DNA of 64,000 nt. Origin: Bacteroidaceae bacterium (lineage in GTDB: Bacteria > Bacteroidota > Bacteroidia > Bacteroidales > Bacteroidaceae). Below, piece after piece: positions 18,560 through 27,634 of the stretch; position 1 is the stretch's first letter, and each line of letters begins with the position of its first letter. Under the pieces are notes generated by a model. That model made no database searches, had not been told where the DNA came from, and saw only the letters and a list, made by a program, of their open reading frames with translations. Location: positions 32,761 to 96,760 of the forward strand of contig JAFTYP010000016.1 of assembly GCA_017461345.1 (NCBI GenBank). The letters run 5' to 3'. Position numbers and translations under genes: made by a program.

Positions 18560-19510
18560 TTACTCGGTGGCTTTGAACAAATCCTTGATTCCGCCGATGG
18601 AACCGAGCAGATTGGTGGCCTCGTAGGGCATGTAGACGGTCTTCGTCTTGTCGCCTTCGGCCAGTTCCTGCATCATCTGGATGTACTTCTGTGCCAGGAG
18701 ATAGTTGGCAGGGTTGGTGGACTTGCCCACAGCCTCGGTGATGAGTTCTATGGCCTTAGCCTCTGCCTCCGCCACACGGATGCGAGCCTGTGCCTCACCC
18801 TCAGCCTGCAGGATGGCTTCCTGCTTGGCAGCCTCGGCCTTGTTGACGATAGCCGTGCGCTCACCCTCGGAAGCCAGAATCTCGGCCGCCTTCTGTCCCT
18901 CCGAAGTCAATATCTGTGCGCGCTTGTTACGCTCGGCCTGCATCTGCTTCTCCATAGCCGTCAGCACACTGTCGGGAGGCGTGATGTCCTGCAACTCAAC
19001 ACGGTTCACCTTCACACCCCACTTGTCTGTAGCGTCGTCGAGTACGGCAGAAAGTTTCTTGTTGATGGTGTCGCGGCTGGTCAGCGTCTCGTCCAGTTCC
19101 AGTTCGCCGATGATGTTACGCAGAGTGGTCTGCGTCAACTTCTCGATGGCATTGGGCAAATTGTTGATTTCGTAGGTCGCCTTGAACGGATCCACAATCT
19201 GGAAGTAAAGCAAAGCATTGATTTCCGTCTGCACATTGTCCTTTGTGATAACGTTTTGTTTGGGGAAGTCATACACTTGCTCACGCAAATCGATGGTTGT
19301 AGAGTACATATAACGCCCATGATTAAGTACCACAATGGACTTGGCACGGTCGATGAATGGAATAATGATGTTGATGCCGGGCTGCAACGTAGCATAGTAA
19401 CGGCCCAGACGCTCCACAATCTTCGTCTCCGACTGAGGGATAATCACCAAAGCCATCTTGGCAAAGATGATCACGCAAACAACAATTGCAATTAAAATAG
19501 AAGTAACCAT
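18560..19510 (-). CDS. SPFH/Band 7 membrane-scaffold protein (paraslipin-like)
   Basis: 316 residues. One N-terminal transmembrane anchor (about 3-22), the Band 7 domain (VIIPQSETKIVERLGRYY, GINIIIPFIDRA), then a long Ala/Glu-rich coiled coil (about 195-270). Resembles QmcA/stomatin-type proteins that oligomerise into membrane microdomains. The NfeD gene lies immediately upstream on the same strand, the classic NfeD-stomatin partnership. Confidence 0.88.
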   Translation of the reverse strand: MVTSILIAIVVCVIIFAKMALVIIPQSETKIVERLGRYYATLQPGINIIIPFIDRAKSIVVLNHGRYMYSTTIDLREQVYDFPKQNVITKDNVQTEINALLYFQIVDPFKATYEINNLPNAIEKLTQTTLRNIIGELELDETLTSRDTINKKLSAVLDDATDKWGVKVNRVELQDITPPDSVLTAMEKQMQAERNKRAQILTSEGQKAAEILASEGERTAIVNKAEAAKQEAILQAEGEAQARIRVAEAEAKAIELITEAVGKSTNPANYLLAQKYIQMMQELAEGDKTKTVYMPYEATNLLGSIGGIKDLFKATE

Positions 19511-19541
19511 AGTGTTTGTTGTTAAATATAAGAATTAATAA

Positions 19542-19994
19542 TTATTTGATAGTCTCAACAGTTATGATGGTGCTTTCGCGCGAAACGACACAGACAGTTG
19601 TGCCTTCTGCAATGTCGTTCGCCTCGTTTGTAACAGCCTTCCAGATGTCGCCGTCAATCTGTACGCGTCCGAAGGTGTTGGCCTTGACGGTTTCCACCAC
19701 TCGGCCTTTGCGCCCAATCAGTGCGTCGGCATTGCTCGGACGGTTGGGTTCTCCCTTATGCAGAAAGCGTTGTGCAAAGGGACGCACAAAGAAGAGGCAT
19801 GCAAGCGTTGAGATGGCAAAGACCACCAGTTGCAGTGTTATGCTGCCGCCCAGTGCGTCTGTCAGGCAGGCGGAAGCCGCTCCGATGGAGAAACACAGGA
19901 TAAAGAAGTCGCCGGCGGTAAGTTCGAGGATGAGACAGACGACCGCCAGGACGGCCCATATCTGCCATAAATGTAGTGAAAGATACTCAATCAT
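19542..19994 (-). CDS. NfeD family membrane protein
   Basis: 150 residues: two or three hydrophobic segments in the first 75 residues (LWQIWAVLAVVCLILELTAG, FFILCFSIGAASACL) followed by an OB-fold NfeD domain (ALIGRKGRVVETVKA...GRVQIDGDIWKAV). This is the short, protease-lacking NfeD form. It is 31 bp upstream of the SPFH gene, its expected partner in membrane quality control. Confidence 0.88.
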   Translation of the reverse strand: MIEYLSLHLWQIWAVLAVVCLILELTAGDFFILCFSIGAASACLTDALGGSITLQLVVFAISTLACLFFVRPFAQRFLHKGEPNRPSNADALIGRKGRVVETVKANTFGRVQIDGDIWKAVTNEANDIAEGTTVCVVSRESTIITVETIK

Positions 19995-20029
19995 GATGAA
20001 AAGGATTTAGTATGTTATGTATTATAGTA

Positions 20030-20692
20030 TTAGAGTGACAGGATGAAGTCGTCCCAATTCTTGGAGGAGCCTTTTCGTCCGAACACTTTGTTGTATAGCC
20101 TGCTGCGTGTGGTGGCAATGCTTTCTTTGGAGTGGGCTGTGAGTATGGCGATGTCTTTGGGTTGTATGCGCATCTTGATAAGCAGGCAGACGTGGCTTTC
20201 ATGTTCGCTCATGGGGTAGAGGCTGTAGAGTTTTTCGGTGAAACCGGTGTAGATGCTGTTGAGCAGGAGTGATAGTTCTCCCCAGTCTTCGCAGTTCAGT
20301 TTTTTCCCGGAGTTCAGGCATTCTTGCAGTCGTCGGTAGGCGTTGGACGAGAAGATGACGGTCTCTGCCTGCTGTCGTCTGGCGTTGTCTATGATGGCAA
20401 CCTTGTTGTTGTAATCCAGTGTGGCTTTCTTTTCTTCGAGTTCGAGCCTTAGCATGGAGTTTTCGTCGCCCAATTTTTGGATGAGGTTCTCCAGTTCGGC
20501 AATCTTTTGTCTGTTGCCTTCTATGTCGTATTGTTCCTGCATTGCGCGTACCTTATCGAGTCTTTTTTGCATCTGCAGCACTTTGCGTCGGCTGTTCAGC
20601 ACAGTCACGACGAAGAGTACGACGTAGAACACCATTCCGAGGCCTACGAGGAACAGTTCGCGCTGGGTGAGTATGGACATTATTTCGTTCAT
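20030..20692 (-). CDS. Membrane-anchored helix-turn-helix (LuxR-like) regulator
   Basis: 220 residues: one transmembrane segment (about 12-32), a coiled coil (about 35-95), and a C-terminal HTH-like region (SEHESHVCLLIKMRIQPKDI, then ATTRSRLYNKVFG) of the kind found in Bacteroidetes sensor-regulators. It lacks the TPR sensor that usually precedes this HTH. The frame is open to 20809, but the -7 box at 20699-20706 excludes those starts; ATG 20692 or 20680 is the real one. It precedes nfeD/SPFH on the same strand and may belong to their unit. Confidence 0.7.
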   Translation of the reverse strand: MNEIMSILTQRELFLVGLGMVFYVVLFVVTVLNSRRKVLQMQKRLDKVRAMQEQYDIEGNRQKIAELENLIQKLGDENSMLRLELEEKKATLDYNNKVAIIDNARRQQAETVIFSSNAYRRLQECLNSGKKLNCEDWGELSLLLNSIYTGFTEKLYSLYPMSEHESHVCLLIKMRIQPKDIAILTAHSKESIATTRSRLYNKVFGRKGSSKNWDDFILSL

Positions 20693-20698
20693 CAACCG

Positions 20699-20706
20699 CA
20701 AAGTTA
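20699..20706 (-). promoter_or_regulatory. TAnnTTTG promoter of the regulator/NfeD/SPFH unit
   Basis: TAACTTTG on the minus strand. With a start point about 7 nt further on, the mRNA would begin at or next to the ATG at 20692, giving an almost leaderless transcript unless ATG 20680 is used. Confidence 0.55.
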
Positions 20707-20839
20707 AGGAAAAAAGATGGATACGACAAACTTTTTTGTTTGCAATAGTTTGCAGTTGTGTGTTCGGTTTGCAAATGTTTGCAGAAGCCTGTCCTTTGCA
20801 TGGTTTCATCGGCTGGCCGACAGGCTCGTCGGCAGTTGC

Positions 20840-20945
20840 CTTCGAGGCTGCTGCCGGGAAAGGTGTGGCTTGTTGCCAATAATGGTTAACCTTTCCGCCA
20901 ATAATGGTTAACCTTTTCGGGCATAATGGTTAACCTTTCCGGCCG
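20840..20945. repeat. 22-bp-pitch palindromic array E (3 clear units plus decayed ones)
   Basis: Clear GGTTAACC cores at 20884, 20906 and 20928. A degraded unit at 20862 (GGTGTGGC) keeps the 22-bp register, and the 22 bp before that keep the GCCGGGAAA linker. Unlike the other arrays it lies between divergent genes. The rest of this 377-bp gap holds only the promoters described at 20699 and 21008. Confidence 0.9.
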
Positions 20946-21007
20946 ACATCCCACGCCATGTTTTTCCGCCAAGTCTGCCCGGTATGTCTTCTTTTTGTGG
21001 GATTTGT

Positions 21008-21038
21008 TTTGCCGTGTCTCGGCGAATTCGTATATTTG
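21008..21038 (+). promoter_or_regulatory. Canonical Bacteroidetes promoter of bcp
   Basis: TTTG at 21008-21011, a 19-bp spacer and TATATTTG at 21031-21038: a full -33/-7 match. The leader to the ATG at 21070 is about 25 nt. Confidence 0.75.
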
Positions 21039-21069
21039 TCCGCATAAACCGACAAAAAACCGACGAAAA

Positions 21070-21522
21070 ATGAACATAGGAGACAAGGCGCCCGAGGTTT
21101 TGGGCAAGGACGAGAACGGAAAAGACATCCGCCTGAGCGACTACAAGGGCCGCAGACTGGTGCTGTATTTCTACCCCAAAGACAATACAAGCGGCTGCAC
21201 GGCCGAGGCTTGCAGCCTGAGGGACAGGTACGAAGAGTTGCAGGCATCGGGCTACGAAGTGGTGGGAGTGAGCAAGGATTCTGCTGCCTCGCACCAGAAG
21301 TTCAAGGAGAAACACGCACTGCCCTTTCCCCTCATTGCCGATGTGGACAAGACACTCATCGAGGCAATGGGCGTCTGGGGCGAGAAGATGATGTGCGGCA
21401 AGAAGTCGATGGGCACCATCCGCACCACCTTCATCATTGGCGAAGACGGCACCATCGAGCAGATATACGCCGGAAAACAAGTGAAGACCAAAGAACACGC
21501 CACGCAGATACTCGGCAAATAA
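21070..21522 (+). CDS. bcp: Thioredoxin-dependent thiol peroxidase (bacterioferritin comigratory protein type)
   Basis: Peroxiredoxin of 150 residues reducing H2O2 and lipid peroxides. Peroxidatic Cys43 in NTSGCTAEAC with the resolving Cys48, the atypical two-Cys Bcp arrangement; TTFIIGEDG is the conserved strand. Starts at ATG 21070 behind a canonical promoter; the upstream-open frame to 20926 lies across array E and is not coding. A secreted-protein gene follows after 26 bp. Confidence 0.92.
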   Translation: MNIGDKAPEVLGKDENGKDIRLSDYKGRRLVLYFYPKDNTSGCTAEACSLRDRYEELQASGYEVVGVSKDSAASHQKFKEKHALPFPLIADVDKTLIEAMGVWGEKMMCGKKSMGTIRTTFIIGEDGTIEQIYAGKQVKTKEHATQILGK

Positions 21523-21548
21523 GTACAACAAAAACAACCTACACCAAC

Positions 21549-22127
21549 ATGAAAAGACAGATTTCGGCACTCCTCTTCGTCTTGTTCACCCTTGCCCTTC
21601 AGGCACAGACCAACCTCTCGGGGCGCACATACCATCACCCCGACATCATGGCCGAAGGCATGAAAGCCTACGAAAAAGACTTGGAGAAAAAGATGGCCGA
21701 AGTGGTCGGGCAGGAGATTGCCAAGGCAGAAAACAAGAAAGGCGCACCACTCTCGGCCGATGAAAAGGCACAAATCAAGGCAAAGCAAGACGAAGCCATA
21801 AAATTCTCACTGGCAGTCATGAAGGCAACCAAGACCGCAATGACAGCAACCTTCAAGAGCGACACAGAACTCGTCATGCAGGCAGACATAACACTCGACG
21901 AGGATGCCCTGAAGGCCGCAGGCCTCGGATGGGCACAACGCAAGGCCCTGAAGGCCGCCATCTCGCTTACACCGTCCACACAGAAGATGTCTTACACCAC
22001 AAAAGACAACCTCGTCTTCTGCAACGACGGGGCTGAACGAGACACACTCGCCTTGAGCGACGACGGAAACTACCTGTACGGCGAGTTTGAAGAAGGCAAA
22101 ACATTCAAACTTACACGAACAAAATAA
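21549..22127 (+). CDS. Secreted protein of unknown function
   Basis: 192 residues with a clear signal peptide (MKRQISALLFVLFTLALQAQ). The mature part has a Lys/Glu-rich helical stretch (about 35-95) and a beta-rich C-terminus (YTTKDNLVFCNDGAERDTLALS...YLYGEFEEGKTFKLT) like small lipocalin-like periplasmic proteins. I do not recognise a named family. Between bcp and a secreted phosphoesterase, with 17 bp to the next gene, so probably one transcript. Confidence 0.65.
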   Translation: MKRQISALLFVLFTLALQAQTNLSGRTYHHPDIMAEGMKAYEKDLEKKMAEVVGQEIAKAENKKGAPLSADEKAQIKAKQDEAIKFSLAVMKATKTAMTATFKSDTELVMQADITLDEDALKAAGLGWAQRKALKAAISLTPSTQKMSYTTKDNLVFCNDGAERDTLALSDDGNYLYGEFEEGKTFKLTRTK

Positions 22128-22144
22128 CCAGACAAACACAAGCC

Positions 22145-23254
22145 ATGAGGAAACACATACTGACCATTCTCTGTCTGCTGGCAGGCCTTACTGCCGCAAT
22201 GGCACAACATCGGGCCGACCGACTGCAGTTGAACAACCCCGAATCGTTTACCTTCGTCGTCTTTGGCGACGCACAGGGTTACACGAAATACGACATCAAT
22301 CAGCCCATCTTCGAACTCTGTACGGCATGGATTGCCGATAATGTGGAGCAACTCAACATCAGGGCGGTGCTCTTCACGGGCGACCTCATCGAGCAAAACG
22401 AGAACGTAGTGCTCAACCGCAACATGCTGAACCAGACGAGCAAGCAGATGTGGGAATGGTCGAGCCACTGCCTCAAAAGGCTGGATGGCAAGGTGCCTTA
22501 CATCATAGCCGCCGGCAACCACGAGTATGGCTACGTGCGTGGCGACGAACCCTTCACGCATTATGCCGAGTACTACACTGCCGAACGCAACACCGAGACG
22601 GCGAAACACCTGGTGGCCGCTTATCCAAACCGGCAGGGACAGGCTTCGCTGGAGAATGCCGCATGGGAGTTCAAGACCGACACTTGGGGCAGAATACTGG
22701 TCATAGGCTCGGAGTGGGCACCTCGCGACGAGGTGCTGGAGTGGGCCAAAGGGCTTTGCAACAGCAAGAAGTACAAAGACCATACGGTGGTCTTCCTCAC
22801 CCATTCTCTGCTGCAAGGCAAGACGGCGCACTACACCGACAACGAGGGCTACAAGATAGAGCCGCGCAACTATGGGCGCGAGATATGGGAGAAGTTGCTC
22901 TATCCCTGCAAGAACATCCGGCTGGCGGTGTGCGGACATACCGGACATCCTGCCTCTTCCGACGGCAAGGAGCCTGGCAGCAGTTACGACCACGAAGTGA
23001 ACAACGCCTATCGCTGCGATAAGAATTCGGCAGGAAGAGACGTGCATCAGATGATGTTCAACATCCAGTGCCTCGGCGGAGGCTGGGAAGGCAACGGAGG
23101 CGACGGTTGGCTCCGCCTCCTGGAGTTCATGCCCGACGGCAAAACCATCAAGGCCTCCACATACAGTCCGCTGTTCGGCATCTCCCCCATGACCAGGCAC
23201 TTGGCACGCCAGACAGACCCCTTCTGCCAGTTCGACATGGTGGTGGAAAAATAA
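22145..23254 (+). CDS. Secreted calcineurin-like metallophosphoesterase
   Basis: 369 residues with a signal peptide ending AMAQ. Metal-binding motifs of the calcineurin fold in order: FVVFGDAQG (D at about 41), LFTGDLIEQN, GNHEYGY, THSLLQGK and CGHTGH. Substrate unknown; periplasmic or surface phosphate scavenging is a guess. The stop TAA directly abuts the first core of array F. Confidence 0.82.
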   Translation: MRKHILTILCLLAGLTAAMAQHRADRLQLNNPESFTFVVFGDAQGYTKYDINQPIFELCTAWIADNVEQLNIRAVLFTGDLIEQNENVVLNRNMLNQTSKQMWEWSSHCLKRLDGKVPYIIAAGNHEYGYVRGDEPFTHYAEYYTAERNTETAKHLVAAYPNRQGQASLENAAWEFKTDTWGRILVIGSEWAPRDEVLEWAKGLCNSKKYKDHTVVFLTHSLLQGKTAHYTDNEGYKIEPRNYGREIWEKLLYPCKNIRLAVCGHTGHPASSDGKEPGSSYDHEVNNAYRCDKNSAGRDVHQMMFNIQCLGGGWEGNGGDGWLRLLEFMPDGKTIKASTYSPLFGISPMTRHLARQTDPFCQFDMVVEK

Positions 23255-23337
23255 TGGTTAACCATTCCGCCCAAATAGGTTAACCATTCTGCCCGAAAAG
23301 GTTAACCATTATTGCCCGAAAGGTTAACCTTTCCTGA
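23250..23337. repeat. 22-bp-pitch palindromic array F (4 units)
   Basis: GGTTAACC at 23256, 23300 and 23322 and GGTTAACC preceded by ATA at 23278; spacing exactly 22 bp. The phosphoesterase stop codon (23252-23254) lies in the AATAATGG prefix of the first unit. C/A-rich sequence lies on both sides, so this array does not mark a skew change. Confidence 0.95.
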
Positions 23338-23421
23338 CGGCCGGACCAGCCTCTTTTGTCGACCGACCGACCGAAGTATGTCAAGATAATCGGCTCCATT
23401 AGGCTATTTCGCCAGTCTTCC

Positions 23422-23453
23422 TTTGTTATTCACAAAAAGAATTCGTATCTTTG
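23422..23453 (+). promoter_or_regulatory. Canonical Bacteroidetes promoter of argS
   Basis: TTTG at 23422-23425, 20-bp spacer, TATCTTTG at 23446-23453. The ATG of argS is 33 bp downstream. Confidence 0.75.
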
Positions 23454-23485
23454 CAGCGCACATATAATATACATCGAAGCAAGAT

Positions 23486-25279
23486 ATGAAGATAGAAGAC
23501 AGAATAACGGAGGCCGTGAAGGCCATCGTGGAAGAACTCTACGGACAGCCCGTGGCAGACAAAATGGTGCAGTTGCAGCAGACAAGGGCAGAGTTCGACG
23601 GACAGATAACACTCGTGGTATTCCCCTTTACCAAGATGAGTCGCAAAGCCCCCGACGCCACAGCGCAGGAGATAGGCGAACGACTGATGGCAAAACTGCC
23701 GGAAGTCATCAGCGGCTACAATGCCGTGAAAGGCTTCCTCAACCTCTGCATCAGTTCGAGCCAATGGATAAAACTGCTCCAGGAGATACAGACAAATCCC
23801 AAGTTCGGCTTCCTGCCCGTCACAGACGAAAGCCCACTCGTCATGATAGAGTACTCCTCGCCCAACACCAACAAACCCCTCCACCTCGGACACGTCCGCA
23901 ATAACCTGCTCGGATGGGCTTTGGCACAAGTCATGGCAGCCAACGGCAACCGAGTGGTCAAAACAAATATCGTCAACGACCGAGGCATCCACATCTGCAA
24001 ATCCATGCTCGCATGGCTCAAATGGGGCAACGGCGAAACACCCGAAACATCAGGCAAGAAAGGCGACCACCTCATCGGCGACTACTACGTAGCCTTCGAC
24101 AAACACTATCGCGAAGAAGTGAAACAACTCGTTTCGCAAGGCATGGACGAAGAACAGGCCAAACAAGAAGCACCACTCATCAAGGAAGCACACGAAATGC
24201 TCGTCAAGTGGGAACAAAACGACCCTGAGGTCCGCGCCCTCTGGAAACAGATGAACGAATGGGTATATGCAGGCTTCGACGAAACATACCAAGCCCTCGG
24301 CGTCGGCTTCGACAAAATATACTACGAAAGCGAAACATACCTCGAAGGCAGAGAGAAAGTGGAAGAAGGACTCGGCAAAGGACTCTTCTACCGCCGACCC
24401 GACGGCAGCGTCTGGGCAGACCTCACGGACGAAGGACTCGACGAAAAACTTCTCCTCCGCTCAGACGGCACCAGTGTCTACATGACACAAGACATCGGCA
24501 CCGCAAAACTACGCTTCCAAGACTATCCCATCGACAAGATGATATATGTCGTGGGCAACGAACAGAACTATCACTTCCAAGTACTCTCCATACTTCTCGA
24601 CAGGCTCGGATTCAAATGGGGCAAAGACCTCGTACACTTCTCCTATGGAATGGTGGAACTCCCCAACGGCAAAATGAAGAGCCGCGAAGGCACCGTGGTC
24701 GATGCCGACGACCTTGTTGCCGCCATGATACGCGACGCAAAAGAACTCAGCGCCGACAAAGTCAACAAACTCGAAGGCATAACCGAACAGGAAGCACAAG
24801 AGATTGCACGCATCGTAGGCATGGGCGCACTCAAATACTTCATACTGAAAGTAGACGCACGAAAGAACATGCTCTTCAATCCCGAAGAAAGCATCGACTT
24901 CAACGGCAATACAGGCCCGTTCATCCAGTACACCTATGCACGCATCCAGAGCATCCTCAGAAAGTGGAACAACGAGATAATCCTGGACGAAAAGGCTTTC
25001 GAAACAGAACTCGCCGACAAGGAAATCTCCCTCATCCAAAAACTTCAAGGCTTCGAAGCAGCAGTGCGTCAGGCAGGACAGGACTACAACCCCAGTTGCA
25101 TCGCCAACTATTGCTACGAACTTGTCAAGGAATACAACCAATTCTACCACGACTTCAGTGTGCTCAAGGAAGAGGATAAGACGAAACAGCAGGTGCGTCT
25201 CATGATCTCGGCAGCAGTGGGTCAGGTGATAAAGAACGGCATGGGTCTGCTCGGCATCGAGGTTCCTGAACGAATGTAG
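23486..25279 (+). CDS. argS: Arginyl-tRNA synthetase
   Basis: Class I synthetase of 597 residues. N-terminal Add1 domain; HIGH motif as HLGH in NKPLHLGHVRNN (about residues 131-142); KMSKS equivalent KMKSREGTVV near 395; DALR anticodon-binding C-terminus ending GMGLLGIEVPERM. Strong C/A-ending codon choice through nearly its whole length, switching near 25.2 kb. An RNase H-like gene follows after 3 bp. Confidence 0.95.
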   Translation: MKIEDRITEAVKAIVEELYGQPVADKMVQLQQTRAEFDGQITLVVFPFTKMSRKAPDATAQEIGERLMAKLPEVISGYNAVKGFLNLCISSSQWIKLLQEIQTNPKFGFLPVTDESPLVMIEYSSPNTNKPLHLGHVRNNLLGWALAQVMAANGNRVVKTNIVNDRGIHICKSMLAWLKWGNGETPETSGKKGDHLIGDYYVAFDKHYREEVKQLVSQGMDEEQAKQEAPLIKEAHEMLVKWEQNDPEVRALWKQMNEWVYAGFDETYQALGVGFDKIYYESETYLEGREKVEEGLGKGLFYRRPDGSVWADLTDEGLDEKLLLRSDGTSVYMTQDIGTAKLRFQDYPIDKMIYVVGNEQNYHFQVLSILLDRLGFKWGKDLVHFSYGMVELPNGKMKSREGTVVDADDLVAAMIRDAKELSADKVNKLEGITEQEAQEIARIVGMGALKYFILKVDARKNMLFNPEESIDFNGNTGPFIQYTYARIQSILRKWNNEIILDEKAFETELADKEISLIQKLQGFEAAVRQAGQDYNPSCIANYCYELVKEYNQFYHDFSVLKEEDKTKQQVRLMISAAVGQVIKNGMGLLGIEVPERM

Positions 25280-25282
25280 ACA

Positions 25283-25711
25283 ATGGATTACGAGAAGTTG
25301 AAAGGCAAAGTCGATTTCAATGCCATTGCTGTCGATGCCGGGTGCAGTGGCAATCCGGGTGCGATGGAGTACCAGGGTGTGTATCTTGGCAATGAACAAA
25401 GGCTCTTTCACTTCGGCCCGATACACGGAACGAACAACATCGGCGAGTTTCTTGCCATTGTCCATGCGCTGGCTTACATCAAGAAGAACGGCTGGGACAT
25501 GAAGGTTTACAGCGACAGTGTAAGCGGAATGGCGTGGGTGAGGAACAGGAAGGCGAAGACAACGCTGAAGCGCGACGAGAAGACGGCTCAGGTTCTCGAC
25601 CTTGTTATCCGTGCGGAGAACTGGCTTTGGCAGAACCCCGATCATGCTCAGGTACTGAAGTGGAACACGGAGGAGTGGGGTGAGATTCCTGCCGACTTTG
25701 GGAGAAAGTGA
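25283..25711 (+). CDS. RNase H-like protein
   Basis: 142 residues with an RNase H fold: the first strand carries DAGCSGNPG (Asp about 18), GTNNIGEFLAIVHAL has the catalytic Glu (about 54), and VYSDS the second Asp (about 78). Resembles the small type 1 RNase H proteins of Bacteroidetes, lacking the N-terminal hybrid-binding domain. It would cut RNA in RNA:DNA hybrids, though the last catalytic Asp is not obvious. Co-transcribed with argS. Confidence 0.72.
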   Translation: MDYEKLKGKVDFNAIAVDAGCSGNPGAMEYQGVYLGNEQRLFHFGPIHGTNNIGEFLAIVHALAYIKKNGWDMKVYSDSVSGMAWVRNRKAKTTLKRDEKTAQVLDLVIRAENWLWQNPDHAQVLKWNTEEWGEIPADFGRK

Positions 25712-25725
25712 ATGAATGGTGTGTC

Positions 25726-25768
25726 GGACTATGGACAACGGACAACGGACTACTGACAATAGACAATG
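25726..25768 (+). repeat. 7-bp tandem repeat running into the sulfatase gene start
   Basis: Six 7-bp units: GGACTAT, GGACAAC, GGACAAC, GGACTAC, TGACAAT, AGACAAT. The last supplies the A and T of the ATG at 25766. Short degenerate repeats of this kind are scattered in Bacteroidetes genomes. Confidence 0.7.
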
Positions 25769-27634
25769 GAGATGAAGCGAAGCATACATTATCTTGAGTT
25801 CCTTTACTGTCATTTGCTTATCGTTTTCCTGATAGGCAGGGTGGGATTTGTCTTGAATAATCGTTGTGTGGAGCAGTTGTCGTTTATGGAAACTCTTGGT
25901 GCTTGTCGTCGGGGTTTACTGGGGCATGATGTTGTTGTGGCGGCGATGTTGCTTGTTGTGCCATGGGTTGCGGGCTTGTTGGCTTTGCGTTTTCCGTCGA
26001 TGAGGCTGCGCTCTTGGCTTGTGCCTTATTATGTTTTGATGGGGGTTGCTGTGGCTGCTGTTGTTGCCGGCGATGCTGTGTTGTATGAGTACTGGCGTTT
26101 CAAACTTGGTATGGTTGTACTGAGTTATGCTTCTCATTCGGAGGGTGTTACCAACAGTGTGAGCCTTTCTTATATTCTGATGCGTTTCGGGGCTTTCTTT
26201 TCTTTGGCTTTGTGGACGATGCTTCCTTGCATTTTTCTTACTCCGAAGCGTCTGTCTGCCGGTCGTGGCGAGCGTTTATGGATGCGCAATGTCAGCATTA
26301 TCTGGATTTTCCTGGTGGTGTCGGGCTTGTGGTTTGTGCGTCAGAGTGATGTTTACAGTGCGGGGGGCAAGGTTTTGGCCAACCATGCTGCGGTGAATCC
26401 TGTGTTTGCTTTTGCTTCGAGTGTACGGTTGGGCGATGATTTCTCCAGGCGTTATGATTTTCTTCCCGAGTGGGAGTATTCGGACCTTGTGGGGAGTCTT
26501 TATCCGGAGACGGGCTGTGATGTCCGCGACACGTTGCTTACGACGCGGCGGCCTGATGTGCTGGTGGTTTTCATGGAGAGTTTCGGCAGCCGTTTTGTGG
26601 AGGAACTGGGTGGTTTGCCCGGTGTTGCTCCGGGTTTGAGCCGTATGATTCCGGAGGGTGTCTTCTGGGAGAATTTTTATAGCAACTCTTTCCGTACGGA
26701 CAGGGGCACTGTGTCGGCTTTCAACGGCTGGTTGAGTTATACGGATGTCGGTCTGATGAAGCATACGGAGATGCATAGGGTTTTGCCTTCGCTGCCGCGT
26801 TCGTTGGAGCGTGAGGGTTATGAGACGTCGTTCATCTATGCCGGCCAGATGACGAACATGGGCAAGCGTGAGTATCTGGAGAATGTGGGTTTCCGCCATC
26901 TCTACGATGATACGGCGTTTTCTGCCGACCAGGCTTCCGGCTCCTGGGGTGTGTATGACAGTATTTCGTGCCAGAAGGCTGTGGAGGTTGTGGGCCAGTG
27001 GAAGGGCGGACATCACTTTATGGTGGTGCAGACGCTCTCGAGCCATGAGCCCTGGGATGTGCCCTATCATCGTCTGGACGACAAGATATTGAATGCGTTT
27101 GCCTATACGGACCACAGTGTGGCGTGCATGGTGGACAGCCTGCGCCGCCTGCCGCAGTGGGACAATCTGCTCGTGGTGATGCTGCCCGACCATGGCTATT
27201 TCTACCGTCAGGGCTACGACGATCCGGGCTTCTTCCGTGCTCCGATGCTCTGGATGGGCGGTGCCGTGAGGGAACCTCGCCGCATGGATGTGCTCATGAA
27301 CCAAAGCGATCTGGCTGCCACGCTGCTCTCGCAGATGGGCATTCCGCACGACGACTATCCGTGGAGCCGCAATGTGCTGAGCCGCAAGTACACCTATCCG
27401 TTTGTCTATTGCAACTGGCCTGCCGGACTGCTCTTTGCCGACAGCACCGGCACGAGTGTTTACGACCTGGACGGCGAGGTGCTGATAACCGACCGCCCTG
27501 CTGACGACGGACACCGGCTCCTGCACGCAAAAGCCATACTGCAAGGCAGTTACAACCAACTGGAAACGATGCGCCGAAACGCACCCTACGCCACGCCCCG
27601 AAAAAACCTCAACCATTCCGGCCAAAAACCTTAA
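25766..27634 (+). CDS. LtaS-like sulfatase-family membrane phosphoglycerol/phosphoethanolamine transferase
   Basis: 622 residues. Five hydrophobic segments in the first 200 residues, then a periplasmic alkaline-phosphatase-fold domain: LVVFMESFGSRF (metal-binding Glu), SFRTDRGT with candidate nucleophile Thr311, and VVMLPDHGYF (Asp-His metal ligands). It probably decorates a surface glycan or lipid. ATG 25766 or 25772 are both possible. The last 10 residues (KNLNHSGQKP) and the stop codon are encoded by array G, so the natural C-terminus was probably different. G/T-rich start, C/A-rich end. Confidence 0.83.
   Translation: MEMKRSIHYLEFLYCHLLIVFLIGRVGFVLNNRCVEQLSFMETLGACRRGLLGHDVVVAAMLLVVPWVAGLLALRFPSMRLRSWLVPYYVLMGVAVAAVVAGDAVLYEYWRFKLGMVVLSYASHSEGVTNSVSLSYILMRFGAFFSLALWTMLPCIFLTPKRLSAGRGERLWMRNVSIIWIFLVVSGLWFVRQSDVYSAGGKVLANHAAVNPVFAFASSVRLGDDFSRRYDFLPEWEYSDLVGSLYPETGCDVRDTLLTTRRPDVLVVFMESFGSRFVEELGGLPGVAPGLSRMIPEGVFWENFYSNSFRTDRGTVSAFNGWLSYTDVGLMKHTEMHRVLPSLPRSLEREGYETSFIYAGQMTNMGKREYLENVGFRHLYDDTAFSADQASGSWGVYDSISCQKAVEVVGQWKGGHHFMVVQTLSSHEPWDVPYHRLDDKILNAFAYTDHSVACMVDSLRRLPQWDNLLVVMLPDHGYFYRQGYDDPGFFRAPMLWMGGAVREPRRMDVLMNQSDLAATLLSQMGIPHDDYPWSRNVLSRKYTYPFVYCNWPAGLLFADSTGTSVYDLDGEVLITDRPADDGHRLLHAKAILQGSYNQLETMRRNAPYATPRKNLNHSGQKP

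Noticed and set aside
18527-19495. 322-codon plus-strand frame over the SPFH gene
   Set aside because: The minus strand encodes a textbook Band 7 protein with an NfeD partner.
24509-25813. 434-codon minus-strand frame across argS and the RNase H-like gene
   Set aside because: Shadow of two well-supported plus-strand genes; it also runs through the 7-bp repeat.
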